Of a stretch of 64,000 bases of DNA, positions 38,429 through 46,197 are shown piece after piece. The stretch spans positions 1 through 64,000 of the forward strand of contig JACPYV010000040.1 of assembly GCA_016195825.1 (NCBI GenBank). Direction: 5' to 3'. The DNA is from Burkholderiales bacterium (lineage in GTDB: Bacteria > Pseudomonadota > Gammaproteobacteria > Burkholderiales > Burkholderiaceae_C). The position numbers were made by a program, and so were the translations under genes. The notes under the pieces are model-generated. The model searched no databases, had not been told where the DNA came from, and worked only from the letters and a program-made list of their open reading frames with translations. The first letter of the stretch is position 1. Each line of letters starts with the position of its first letter.

Positions 38429-40884
38429 TGGCAGCGATCCAGAGCTTCGTGTTCGTACCATCAAAGTCTCGAGCTCAAAGCCGGTTCGATGAATTCATCG
38501 TTTGGGCTAGGCCGGGCGGCCGAGGCGGCTTCAATCAGGTACACGTTGAAAGGTACGAGGCCGATGAACCGTTCTTCACCTACTCGTCGCGTTTTATTGC
38601 TCATAGCCACTGTTCCGAACGATCCTGGCTGATCAAGCAGGAACAGGATCTAAAGGGCGGCACCAGATCGTTCTATTCACGTGCCGTTGGTGACGAGGTC
38701 CCCGTCGTAACAAAGCCAGAGGTCATGATCCCACCGGGGCGCTTCCTACGCTTTGCCAAAGCCTACCTGAACGTCTACACGGCGCTTCGAGATTTAAGCT
38801 CACCATCTAAGTCGACCGTGCGCGCTCTCATCTATATGGAACGGGCATTGCGAGACCTCAATGGTGGCGACAACGATCCTGCTCATATCTGCCACCTCAC
38901 GTTCAAGCGGGCAGCGCTCATGCTGCAACGGTCGAAGCTTGTTCCTGCAGTGAAGTTCGACGTGGGCAAGTCACTGGAGCACATGGCAAAACTTCTTCAG
39001 GCCGGTGGCAAGTTCAAAGGTGCAAAGAACAACAAGTTGCTGCCTGCCTTCAACATCATCAAGACGCCCTTTGTCTTTCACTCCCCGATCAAGAGCCCCC
39101 CGAAGTTTGGCAAGGCAAGAGGAGATGCGCGACCAGACTCCGAGTCGGATGCTGCATTACAGGCGCGCAATCTGAGCGGCGAGGAGGTTGCGGCAGTCGG
39201 GATGGCCTATCGGCGAGCGCTCGACCGCTTTGGGCCGGAGGGCGCTCCAACCTTCTATGCTGCGCTGACAGGGCTGCCGCTGACGACCGCCTCGATGAGG
39301 GCGTCAGAACTTCAGATCCTCCGGGACGATGCTATCTATCAGGATGGCGACCGTCCGCGGCTGCGCGTACCCAGGCCCAAGATAGGCCTAGAGCAGGACG
39401 TGCCGATACCCAAAAAATTGGGGCCGCTCGCCCATGAACTGTTCAACATCATCAAGAACCACTCTGCGGAAGCCCGCAAAGCGTTGGCTTTCTACATCAA
39501 ACAAAGTCCAGTTTCACAAGAGGGCGTGCATACGCTCTACATACCGGACCGGCTCAAGGAGATCTTTAAAAAGCCGTACCTGGATGCCGCGGACGCCCGC
39601 GCCATCATCAATCCTGACCTCGCGACAGACGGCTTTCCACTGAGCCTAAACGATCTTGAGCGTACGACATTCGTCAAACAGCCAGGCGACTGGCAGGGGA
39701 ACAAGAATCCCCATCCAATGGTGCAGGTAAAGGACGTTATCCGGTTGTGCAGGCGTCTCCCAGTGGAACTCAAGCTGCCCGAGAGACTTTTGCCGCATTA
39801 CTTCATCAGTAGGAAGGACCTTAACAGCTACTGCCGAGGGTACAGAATACAGGACGTAGAAGAAGCCTTTGACGCTCTCTTCGCATCAGAGAAGGCGCTT
39901 GCCACGCGACCATTCCTGCGGCGGGATGACGTCATTAAGTTCTTGCTAGATGACTTCAAGAAGCTGGGCTTCCCGCACTGGCCGTACGCCGACAAGGGTC
40001 GATCGGTACGGTTGGACAGAGCGCTTGCCCTGCACCATCGGCCGAACAACGACATGAACGCTGATCCGGGGGACCAGCTGCAGCTTTGGTGGCTGCCCTG
40101 CCTGCTCTCGATTCAGGCGCTGAATCACTGGATTGGCCACAAAGCAGACCGGCCTCCGCTTCTCTTCGCGCTCACGGATGTCAGGCTAGACAACGGCAGC
40201 TACCCGACCATCTCAGTGCACAAGACGCGCAGGCACCATCACACGACGGCGCTGGCGGCAGGAGCCAATCCGCAGTTGCTAAACCAGCTTGCTGGGCGGC
40301 AATCCAGCTGGCAGGCGGATGCCTACGACTGCAGGACCCCCGGCCAAATTCTTAGGCAGTCGATGGATACGTTTGACCCCAACGCGGAGTTTGACGTGAT
40401 CGGCCCGATTGCAGACGAAGCGCCGCCGTCCATCAAGGTCACCGAGAGGAGAATCTTCCTCATGGAGAACGCTGCGCCTAAGCACATCCACGAAACTGGC
40501 GGGTGCAGCAGCGACTGGTCGCTGGATCCGTGCCACCGATTCGGAGACTGCATGAGGTGCGAGAAGGACCTGTGGCGCAAAGGTGATGTCGGACGGCTGC
40601 CGAGGATTCATGCCATCAAGGCCGAGTCGTCGCGCATCGTTCAAGTCGGCGGGGCAAAGCTGCTGAAGAATCCGCGCCTTGTCTCTGTGGCGAACCACGT
40701 GCGGCAGGCCAGGGAGACCATCGCCCGCTGCGACGAAATCCTCAGGATAGAGATGGACGACAGCATCTCGGTGGGCACTATCGTGACTTTCGGCCCGGCC
40801 GACTCCGCAATGTCGGACGCCGAATTGCTGTCATGGCTCAGAAAGCAGCAGCGGCAATCGGGGGCCAGCGGAGCATCGGCATGA
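38428..40884 (+). CDS. Large integrase-like protein 3 with C-terminal cysteine cluster
   Basis: 818 residues from GTG 38428, sharing one base with the stop of gene 2. A long N-terminal half of unknown fold is followed by a degenerate recombinase-like domain: MRASELQILRDDAIY near 290 with Arg, then HKTRRHHHTTALAAGANPQLLNQLAGR near 598 with a box II/III-like pattern. A cysteine group (CSSDW..PCHRFGDCMRC) lies near 695-712. Whether it still cleaves DNA is uncertain; a regulatory or structural role within the trio is possible. Confidence 0.65.
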   Translation: MAAIQSFVFVPSKSRAQSRFDEFIVWARPGGRGGFNQVHVERYEADEPFFTYSSRFIAHSHCSERSWLIKQEQDLKGGTRSFYSRAVGDEVPVVTKPEVMIPPGRFLRFAKAYLNVYTALRDLSSPSKSTVRALIYMERALRDLNGGDNDPAHICHLTFKRAALMLQRSKLVPAVKFDVGKSLEHMAKLLQAGGKFKGAKNNKLLPAFNIIKTPFVFHSPIKSPPKFGKARGDARPDSESDAALQARNLSGEEVAAVGMAYRRALDRFGPEGAPTFYAALTGLPLTTASMRASELQILRDDAIYQDGDRPRLRVPRPKIGLEQDVPIPKKLGPLAHELFNIIKNHSAEARKALAFYIKQSPVSQEGVHTLYIPDRLKEIFKKPYLDAADARAIINPDLATDGFPLSLNDLERTTFVKQPGDWQGNKNPHPMVQVKDVIRLCRRLPVELKLPERLLPHYFISRKDLNSYCRGYRIQDVEEAFDALFASEKALATRPFLRRDDVIKFLLDDFKKLGFPHWPYADKGRSVRLDRALALHHRPNNDMNADPGDQLQLWWLPCLLSIQALNHWIGHKADRPPLLFALTDVRLDNGSYPTISVHKTRRHHHTTALAAGANPQLLNQLAGRQSSWQADAYDCRTPGQILRQSMDTFDPNAEFDVIGPIADEAPPSIKVTERRIFLMENAAPKHIHETGGCSSDWSLDPCHRFGDCMRCEKDLWRKGDVGRLPRIHAIKAESSRIVQVGGAKLLKNPRLVSVANHVRQARETIARCDEILRIEMDDSISVGTIVTFGPADSAMSDAELLSWLRKQQRQSGASGASA

Positions 40885-41321
40885 AGAAGATGACAGCAGC
40901 CCATGTCAAGTGGGTTGTCATGCTACTGCGCACATGGCGGCACCGCCCTCTCCGATGGAATTTAGTGCAGGAGCGAATTGCAGCTGAATTTTTCGAGGGG
41001 GCTACGCCCTGGACGCGTCAGTCTCTCCAGGCGAATGAGCGAATCAAGAAGGCATGGGATGAAGCCAAAAAGCGGCTGTCTGGCGCGTCTGCCTCGGTAA
41101 CGTCCGGCGGCGATGCTGACCCTTCCCGAGCGACAGAACTGCAGGCAGAACTAGACGATCTGCAGGAGCGATACGACGCTCTGATCATTCGGCACAGACA
41201 GCTGGCCTACAACGCGTCGTTCCTGCCCGGTGGGGCCAATCTTCTCATCGACCCGCTACCCGACAACACGCCCGTTCAAAACAAGCCTAAGAGACGTAAG
41301 GCCAGTGCCCGCAAGCGCTAG
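40881..41321 (+). CDS. Small coiled-coil protein of the integrase cluster
   Basis: 146 residues from ATG 40881, overlapping the stop of gene 3 (ATGA). The N-terminus is basic with MTAAHVKWVVMLLRTW; residues about 85-120 form a coiled coil (ELQAELDDLQERYDALIIRHRQL), and the C-terminus is Lys/Arg-rich (PKRRKASARKR). Position and size recall TnpC-type accessory proteins after paired recombinases in Tn554-like elements, but sequence relation is not shown. A DNA-binding accessory role is inferred. Confidence 0.65.
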   Translation: MKKMTAAHVKWVVMLLRTWRHRPLRWNLVQERIAAEFFEGATPWTRQSLQANERIKKAWDEAKKRLSGASASVTSGGDADPSRATELQAELDDLQERYDALIIRHRQLAYNASFLPGGANLLIDPLPDNTPVQNKPKRRKASARKR

Positions 41322-41546
41322 GCCGGGCGCTGCACGAAACAGTGTCAAGTTCATCATTGCAAACGGGCTGTGGTTCTATCTCAAAACCGCGGCGGCACAG
41401 CGATCAAATCGCTCGGTGGATTTCCATCTGGGTTGTTGCCAGCCAGATCCGAATGGCTACTTTGATCGTTTCAGACACGCACGGAGCCGAGCATGGCCCC
41501 GGTCCGGATCTCGAAGTTGCGTTCCATTTTCTCCTCGACTAGCTGT

Positions 41547-41813
41547 CTACCGGGTGGTGCCGCTTACTACCCGCTGCAACTGGTCAATCAATTCCTCGAC
41601 CCCGTTTGGCTGTGCCGCGATCACCAAGGGAACCGCGCCAAGGCCCAAGGACGGCCGCATCAGCCAGTCGGCCAGCCAAGGCTCCACGTCCCCTGAAAAC
41701 AGCTCCTGAATCTCCTGCAGCAGCCGCTGATACCCTGGGGTTGTCGTGGACCTCTCCAACTCGTCCAGCTCGGCTCGCTTCCGGGCGAGGATTGCCACCA
41801 TATCGCTTTTCAT
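41547..41813 (-). CDS. Small hypothetical protein, second gene of a two-gene unit
   Basis: 88 residues, helical N-terminus (MVAILARKRAELDELERS) then QRLLQEIQELFSGDVEPWLADWLM. No family recognised. Its ATG overlaps the stop of the upstream gene (ATGA), so the two are co-translated. The opposite strand also has open frames here, but this one has the coupling evidence. The 225 bases between 41321 and 41547 show no gene. Confidence 0.55.
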   Translation of the reverse strand: MKSDMVAILARKRAELDELERSTTTPGYQRLLQEIQELFSGDVEPWLADWLMRPSLGLGAVPLVIAAQPNGVEELIDQLQRVVSGTTR

Positions 41814-42325
41814 CGCGCTGGCTCGCTGCGGCGTCGGCGCCGGCCCGACGCGGACCCGCGCGGCCGCTGCGTTCGGCGCTTTTTCGGAGACAGCCGCAGT
41901 AGCAATTCCCCGGCCAGTCCGTTGCTTTCCATGTCGTCCCGGATGCCGGCGTCCAACTTCTTGCCGGCGACATCTATCAGCGTCACGAACGGGCCGCCAT
42001 CACCGCTGTTTAACCAGACTTCAGTGATCTGCCTTGAGGACCACTGACCGGAGGGCGACGCCCAGCCCGGCACCATGGCTACGAGGCCCCGTATCCGCTT
42101 GGCGCCATCGGCTTTGATGACATCGGCAAGGTCCGTTTCGCAGGCGACGCACAAGGTGTGGATCGCGTAGAAGTCCGCATCCCCGGAGTCAGCGGCCTCG
42201 ATCGTCAACATGAACCACGGCGCATGCAGCGTGATCTGGATGGCCCGCCAGTACCTGCCACCTGAGTCTGACTCGCTCAGGCCTGCCGGCATCTGAAATT
42301 CGAACTGCGGAAGCGATAGGAACAT
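41810..42325 (-). CDS. Hypothetical protein, first gene of a two-gene unit
   Basis: 171 residues. It begins FLSLPQFEFQMPAG, has a hydrophobic/aromatic beta-rich middle (AIQITLHAPWFMLTIEAADSG) and ends in a strongly basic tail (PKKRRTQRPRG... with many Arg). No known domain is recognised. Divergent from an XRE regulator gene with 131 bases between them, so it may be controlled by that regulator. Its partner gene follows with a 4-base overlap. Confidence 0.5.
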   Translation of the reverse strand: MFLSLPQFEFQMPAGLSESDSGGRYWRAIQITLHAPWFMLTIEAADSGDADFYAIHTLCVACETDLADVIKADGAKRIRGLVAMVPGWASPSGQWSSRQITEVWLNSGDGGPFVTLIDVAGKKLDAGIRDDMESNGLAGELLLRLSPKKRRTQRPRGSASGRRRRRSEPAR

Positions 42326-42456
42326 CTGACTTTGCCCTGAACAGATGCTCAGCGGCTGGGGTGGTTGGCGTGCTGCCGATTCTTGGCGACCCGCGTCAAT
42401 ATGCAGATTCTTGATATGAAGCCAACTGGTATAGGGTGCGAGGCTGCGAGAAATAC

Positions 42457-42813
42457 ATGGTCAACACCTTGCACAGCAGTCACCACAAGATCTTTCTGGA
42501 CAAGCTGCGGAAGCTGCGGGAATCACGCAGTCTGCGTCAGGCAGACTTGGCGCTGCTCCTTGGTCGCTCCCAAAGTACCGTCAGCCACGTTGAGAGTGGC
42601 AATACGCGCCTGGACATCATTGGCCTGCGCGACTGGCTGGAGGCACTCGACTATGGCTTCCTGCGGTTCCTGAAGGAACTCGATGGTGAGCTGCGGCGGG
42701 TCGACGCGCTGCGGCTGCGTCCGAAGGCGGGCAAGGCTCGCAAGCAGCCGGCGCAGCCGGACCTGTCGCGCGTGATCCGGCTGTTTCAGGGCGTCCCCCT
42801 GACTGAAGAGTGA
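42457..42813 (+). CDS. XRE-family transcriptional regulator
   Basis: 118 residues from ATG 42457. A helix-turn-helix of the Cro/CI type occupies residues about 15-60: LDKLRKLRESRSLRQADLALLLGRSQSTVSHVESG, with the typical Q-x-x-L-A and S-x-x-S contact positions. The tail is basic. Divergent from the 41810-42325 gene and 35 bases before a BPSL0761-family gene, with which it may share a transcript. Confidence 0.8.
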   Translation: MVNTLHSSHHKIFLDKLRKLRESRSLRQADLALLLGRSQSTVSHVESGNTRLDIIGLRDWLEALDYGFLRFLKELDGELRRVDALRLRPKAGKARKQPAQPDLSRVIRLFQGVPLTEE

Positions 42814-42847
42814 ACTTCGCATCCCAGCGACTATCAGCAGGCCAACG

Positions 42848-43144
42848 ATGACCACCCCCGACGAGCGCCGGCGTAACCTGATTTGGGGGCGCGAGATGCT
42901 TGAAGAGCTGGCGCAGGACAGTCGCTTGCTCGGGACATGGCGTGCTGAAGCGCTTGAACTGCTGGCGGGCTACCCGCCGCCAGCCTTCCTACTGCAGTTC
43001 GACGCCGGCGATCCGACGGAGCTCGAGCCCCACGTCAGCACGCTTGTCAAAGCGCGGCTCCTTTTCGAACGCGTTGGCGCCAGTCAGACCTGCTCTGAGG
43101 AGCGTAGGTACAGCCTGCAGGTCGTGCTCAGGCATTTCTACTGA
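42848..43144 (+). CDS. BPSL0761 family protein
   Basis: 98 residues. The opening MTTPDERRRNLIWGREMLEELAQD and the LRR-type pattern WRAEALELLAGYP fit the small BPSL0761 family common in Burkholderiales accessory regions. The function is unknown. Next to an XRE regulator on the same strand; convergent with another XRE gene. Confidence 0.7.
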   Translation: MTTPDERRRNLIWGREMLEELAQDSRLLGTWRAEALELLAGYPPPAFLLQFDAGDPTELEPHVSTLVKARLLFERVGASQTCSEERRYSLQVVLRHFY

Positions 43145-43155
43145 CCGGGAGACGT

Positions 43156-43422
43156 CTACATCAGGCTCGGCAACCGGTGGCGCTTAATGCGCTCGTCGAG
43201 CTTCTTTACGAAGGCCTCGAGGGTGGTGCCGCAGGCGTGGGTCCACAGGGCCAGCTCGAATACATCGACACGCCGACGACCTGACTCGCACCGGCTGACG
43301 ATGTCCTGGCCGATCTTCATACGGTCCGCCAGCTCCATTTGACTGAGCCCAGCCTCTTCCCTGAGCGTGTTGAGCTCTTCAAGGAACAACTGGTACTTCT
43401 CACTATGAAGCGGGCTTCTCAT
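43156..43422 (-). CDS. XRE-family transcriptional regulator
   Basis: 88 residues from ATG 43422; the frame extends to 43737 but that would cover the divergent gene. HTH at residues about 10-60: FLEELNTLREEAGLSQMELADRMKIGQDIVSRCESG. The remainder is a short helix ending KKLDERIKRHRLPSLM. The inverted repeat at 43469-43489, 47 bases upstream, is a good candidate operator for itself. Confidence 0.8.
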   Translation of the reverse strand: MRSPLHSEKYQLFLEELNTLREEAGLSQMELADRMKIGQDIVSRCESGRRRVDVFELALWTHACGTTLEAFVKKLDERIKRHRLPSLM

Positions 43423-43468
43423 CCGGCGGCAGCTACGAGGCAACCGCGCAGGATCAGATGAAACATGA

Positions 43469-43489
43469 ATTATGGGAAAACGCCATAAT
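43469..43489. promoter_or_regulatory. Inverted repeat, putative XRE operator
   Basis: ATTATGG-N7-CCATAAT, perfect 7-bp arms in the 136-base region between the divergent xre gene (43422) and the lipoprotein gene (43559). Placement and symmetry suit a dimeric HTH repressor controlling both directions. Confidence 0.55.
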
Positions 43490-43558
43490 CTGTACGCTGC
43501 GCAGCGCCCGCCACCTTGAGCCGCAGATCGCCCATCCACCAGCACGAGCACCAGCGCT

Positions 43559-44017
43559 ATGTCGACACGACTTGCCTCAAACGCCACCTCGACCCGGCTC
43601 CGACGGCACGCACTGTTCGGAGGGGTGGCATGCGCTCTACTGCTGGTGCTGTCAGGTTGCTCGAGCAAGCCATCAGACGGGGATGCTGCACGTGCATTCA
43701 ATGAGTTGACAACCAATGAGCCGCCCAGGAACTTCACCGTCGAAAATGTGCGCCGCGTCGATGGCTATTTGAGGGACGACGGCTTGTATGTCGTCAAGGT
43801 CCAGTACGACATGGTTGCTACGGCAGACTACGAGCAGGTCGTGAAGACGCTCGGCGATGACGCTGGCGATGACGACCTCAAGCGCTGGTACCAGGAAGTG
43901 AGCGCCCTTCCTGCGATGGAGCAGAAGTTCGGGAAGTTCAGGAAGGGGCAAAGGTTTACCAGGACGACGGAGCTGCTGCTCCGACGCTCAGAGGCCGGCT
44001 GGTCCCTCTCGCACTGA
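43559..44017 (+). CDS. Lipoprotein of unknown function
   Basis: 152 residues. A signal with hydrophobic core FGGVACALLLVL and lipobox LSGC near residue 33 indicates lipid anchoring; the sequence then has SSKPSDGDAARAFNELTT and an acidic alpha/beta domain ending RTTELLLRRSEAGWSL. No family recognised. Followed by a strong hairpin terminator, so it is a single-gene unit. Confidence 0.75.
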   Translation: MSTRLASNATSTRLRRHALFGGVACALLLVLSGCSSKPSDGDAARAFNELTTNEPPRNFTVENVRRVDGYLRDDGLYVVKVQYDMVATADYEQVVKTLGDDAGDDDLKRWYQEVSALPAMEQKFGKFRKGQRFTRTTELLLRRSEAGWSLSH

Positions 44018-44032
44018 AAAAACCAAAAAGAA

Positions 44033-44056
44033 AGCCCTCGGCCTAGGTCGAGGGCT
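44033..44056. terminator. Hairpin terminator after the lipoprotein gene
   Basis: AGCCCTCG / CGAGGGCT arms around an 8-base loop, 15 bases past the stop, preceded by an A-rich run (which serves as a U tract for the opposite strand). Confidence 0.7.
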
Positions 44057-44387
44057 GAACCTTCTTCGCTGTCAGCGTTGAAGCCTGCTCAGGGAGGAAA
44101 AGCAGGGAGTCGTGACTCGCGAACCATGGTAATTCACGGCCGTGACCAAGCCTGTCAGTGATCGCCCGGTGTGGCGTATCGATTTTGGAGAAGGCTGTGA
44201 GTGCCGTTGTTGCGCCTCGCTGGGACTGATGGCTTCCAGCCCTCGAGCACACGTATTGATTGTTCTGAGCACCGCACCACTCCCTGCCATCACCGATGGC
44301 ACCCCCTAATCTTGATGTCATGGCGCCACCGTTGCGGCGTCTTCTCGACGGCACGATTACGCCCGTTCACTCAGATGAGGGGTCGCC
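44057..44387. other. Intergenic stretch without a supported gene
   Basis: 331 bases. Short open frames on both strands lack ribosome sites and recognisable protein pattern. It presumably holds the promoter of the exported-protein gene at 44388. No repeat or RNA gene seen. Confidence 0.5.
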
Positions 44388-44780
44388 ATGCGAGTAGCCG
44401 CGCTCATATCAGCCATGGTGTTCACGGGATCCGCCGCACTGGCGGCGCCCCAGGGTGTAGACACCCCTGTATTCACCGGGGTAGTGACCTGGGTCGAACC
44501 ACACGACTCAAAGCTGGTCGCCCAATTCGTCACGGTGACGTGGGTCTCAAGCGGAGAAGCCCCGGTGGTCTGGCCCGGTAACTTGGCCCTGATGCGGAAG
44601 GTCCACATGGACCCCAATCTGGTACTCCTGCAGAAGGTAGCTGCCGACGGCAGCATGACGACGCTCTACCTCGAAGTGAAGAACAAACGGTTCCTGCTCC
44701 TGGACGTTGGAGCTCAGACGGTGCCGTCACGCGGTGGTCAGCTGCGTCTGACGACGTTTCGAGGCCAGCTCAGGCTCTGA
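44388..44780 (+). CDS. Small exported protein of unknown function
   Basis: 130 residues. A clear signal peptide (MRVAALISAMVFTGSAALAAP) with GAGG just before the ATG, then a beta-rich domain (VFTGVVTWVEPHDSKLVAQFVTVTWVS type pattern, later TTLYLEVKNKRFLLLDVG). No known family. Probably periplasmic. Downstream lies decayed umuDC sequence. Confidence 0.65.
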   Translation: MRVAALISAMVFTGSAALAAPQGVDTPVFTGVVTWVEPHDSKLVAQFVTVTWVSSGEAPVVWPGNLALMRKVHMDPNLVLLQKVAADGSMTTLYLEVKNKRFLLLDVGAQTVPSRGGQLRLTTFRGQLRL

Positions 44781-45069
44781 GAGGCGGAATCTTGAGCGTC
44801 TTGCGCGTCGCCGCAAGTATCTGGCGCGACTTCCAGCAGTCGGTCCAACGGTCAGTCTCCGCGAACGATAGTTCTTCACGTCCTGTGGCGATCGCCCATT
44901 GCGAGCCGCTATTGAGCGAAGGCAGCAGGTCGCAGCTGATCGGTACGGACACCCCGCGCCTGCGCCGAGCCCGTGCCCAGAAAGCCACAGGAGTCGTTTG
45001 GCCGCGGCAGCTTCTCAGATAGTTGATAAGGATCTTTCCGAATCGATTTGCGACGCCGCTCTTGGACAC

Positions 45070-45347
45070 ATTGACCAGATCAATCTTCCTGATCCCTATG
45101 GACGGTTCGATGACGCGGCCACTGCCGACGGCGACGTGCTCGTGGTTAACAAGACTGCGGGCCAAGACCGGTCACATCGTCATCGCGGTGATTGACGGCG
45201 ACTTGGTTTGCAAGCGGCTCCAGGTCCGCGCGGGCGGGATGCACCTCACGGCGGCCAACCCCAGCTATCCGCACATCGCGTCTCAAAAGGCCAGGGATTG
45301 AGGTCTGGGATCTCATCACCGCCGCGCTCCAGACCAAGCCACAGTGA
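45070..45347 (+). pseudogene. umuD: umuD remnant (multiple frameshifts)
   Basis: UmuD-like peptides appear in order but in three frames: SIFLIPMDGSMT (nucleophile region), TADGDVLVVNKT, HIVIAVIDGDLVCKRLQVRAGG with the catalytic-type Lys, LTAANPSYPHIA, and VWDLITAALQ ending at TGA 45345-45347. At least three frame changes are needed, so it is non-functional. No LexA box was noticed upstream, and the 249 bases from 44781 to 45029 contain no recognisable gene. Confidence 0.75.
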
Positions 45348-45400
45348 TGGCCGCTGGCCACGATCGATATCAACAGCGCCTATGTTTCGATGGAACGCGG
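45347..45400 (+). pseudogene. umuC: umuC 5' remnant
   Basis: Directly after the umuD stop (TGATG overlap, as in intact umuDC) the peptide TIDINSAYVSMERG matches the start of UmuC (FALIDINSAYVSCERVF type), one frame off the ATG. The similarity ends at the tandem repeat at 45401. Only about 18 codons remain of a gene normally over 1.2 kb. Confidence 0.65.
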
Positions 45401-45430
45401 CGGACGTCGGTGGACGTCGGTGGACGTCGG
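45401..45430. repeat. Three tandem 10-bp repeats
   Basis: CGGACGTCGG, TGGACGTCGG, TGGACGTCGG in direct succession, each containing the palindrome GACGTC. They sit exactly where umuC similarity stops and the low-GC block begins, so they may mark a rearrangement junction. The 266 bases after them (to 45696) hold no supported gene and presumably include the promoter of the YD-repeat genes. Confidence 0.6.
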
Positions 45431-45696
45431 TGTAAGTCGTTCAGGTGATTTTTTACCCTGCAGTGCAACAGCTCGTCCACAGCAGCGCTTGACCAAAGAA
45501 CTCCACTGTGAGAAGTGATTTTGCTCAGGTTTTGGACGCTCAGGCGACGCTGAGAAACGCCGGGTTTTCCCGCGCAAGTAAATCACGCATTGTGAATAAT
45601 CACAAAGATCATCGCTGATGCAATCATCCCGAGCATGCAATCATTCAGCGATAGCCGTGTAGCCAACCCCGCCAAATCATCCATCCACTAAATATT

Positions 45697-46182
45697 ATGT
45701 CCTCATATACGCCGAAAATTGTGGTGGCCGCCCTTCTAACTGGATATGTTTTAGCTGCCAATAGCCAATCAACCACAACATACAAATACAACAGCCTCGG
45801 ACGGTTGACTGAAATGTCAAAAACTGACGGACAAAAAGTTAACTACGACTACGACCAAGCGGGAAATCGAGCCTCTGTAGCAAACAACAGACCAGCCGGC
45901 GGCGGTCATTTTAATCTTTCAGGCGGTTATGTTCCGACACAGGCTCAGCGAACCGGCTACGTAGACGTTTCAAACTCCGGAACACAAGAAATTGGCGGCA
46001 TCTCGGCGGTCTGCACAGGCGCAAATTGGCCTATCACTTCCGCCCCAACTACTATTCCCGCGGGAACAGTGCGGCGATACGAGTTTCTCGTACTGGCCCC
46101 TGGGGGGAACCCTTGCAAGCTTAGAGTTGTAAGCTCGAACAATTCAGCTGACAACTCCCCATTTACCGAGACGCAGTACTAA
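45697..46182 (+). CDS. Small exported YD-repeat protein
   Basis: 161 residues. A signal peptide (VVAALLTGYVLAANSQS) is followed by two short YD repeats (YKYNSLGRLTEMSKTDGQKVNYDYDQAGNR), then an Ig-like beta domain with two cysteines (AVCTGANW and GGNPCKLRV). It is far below normal RHS size and lacks a core or toxin tail. It precedes two larger YD-repeat genes on the same strand, 15 bases from the next start, so the three probably form one operon. Confidence 0.7.
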   Translation: MSSYTPKIVVAALLTGYVLAANSQSTTTYKYNSLGRLTEMSKTDGQKVNYDYDQAGNRASVANNRPAGGGHFNLSGGYVPTQAQRTGYVDVSNSGTQEIGGISAVCTGANWPITSAPTTIPAGTVRRYEFLVLAPGGNPCKLRVVSSNNSADNSPFTETQY

Positions 46183-46197
46183 CAGGTGGACCGGCCC

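Noticed and set aside
44201-44581. Plus-strand open frame of 126 residues over the 44388 gene start
   Set aside because: Different frame from the signal-peptide protein at 44388, with no ribosome site or recognisable pattern.
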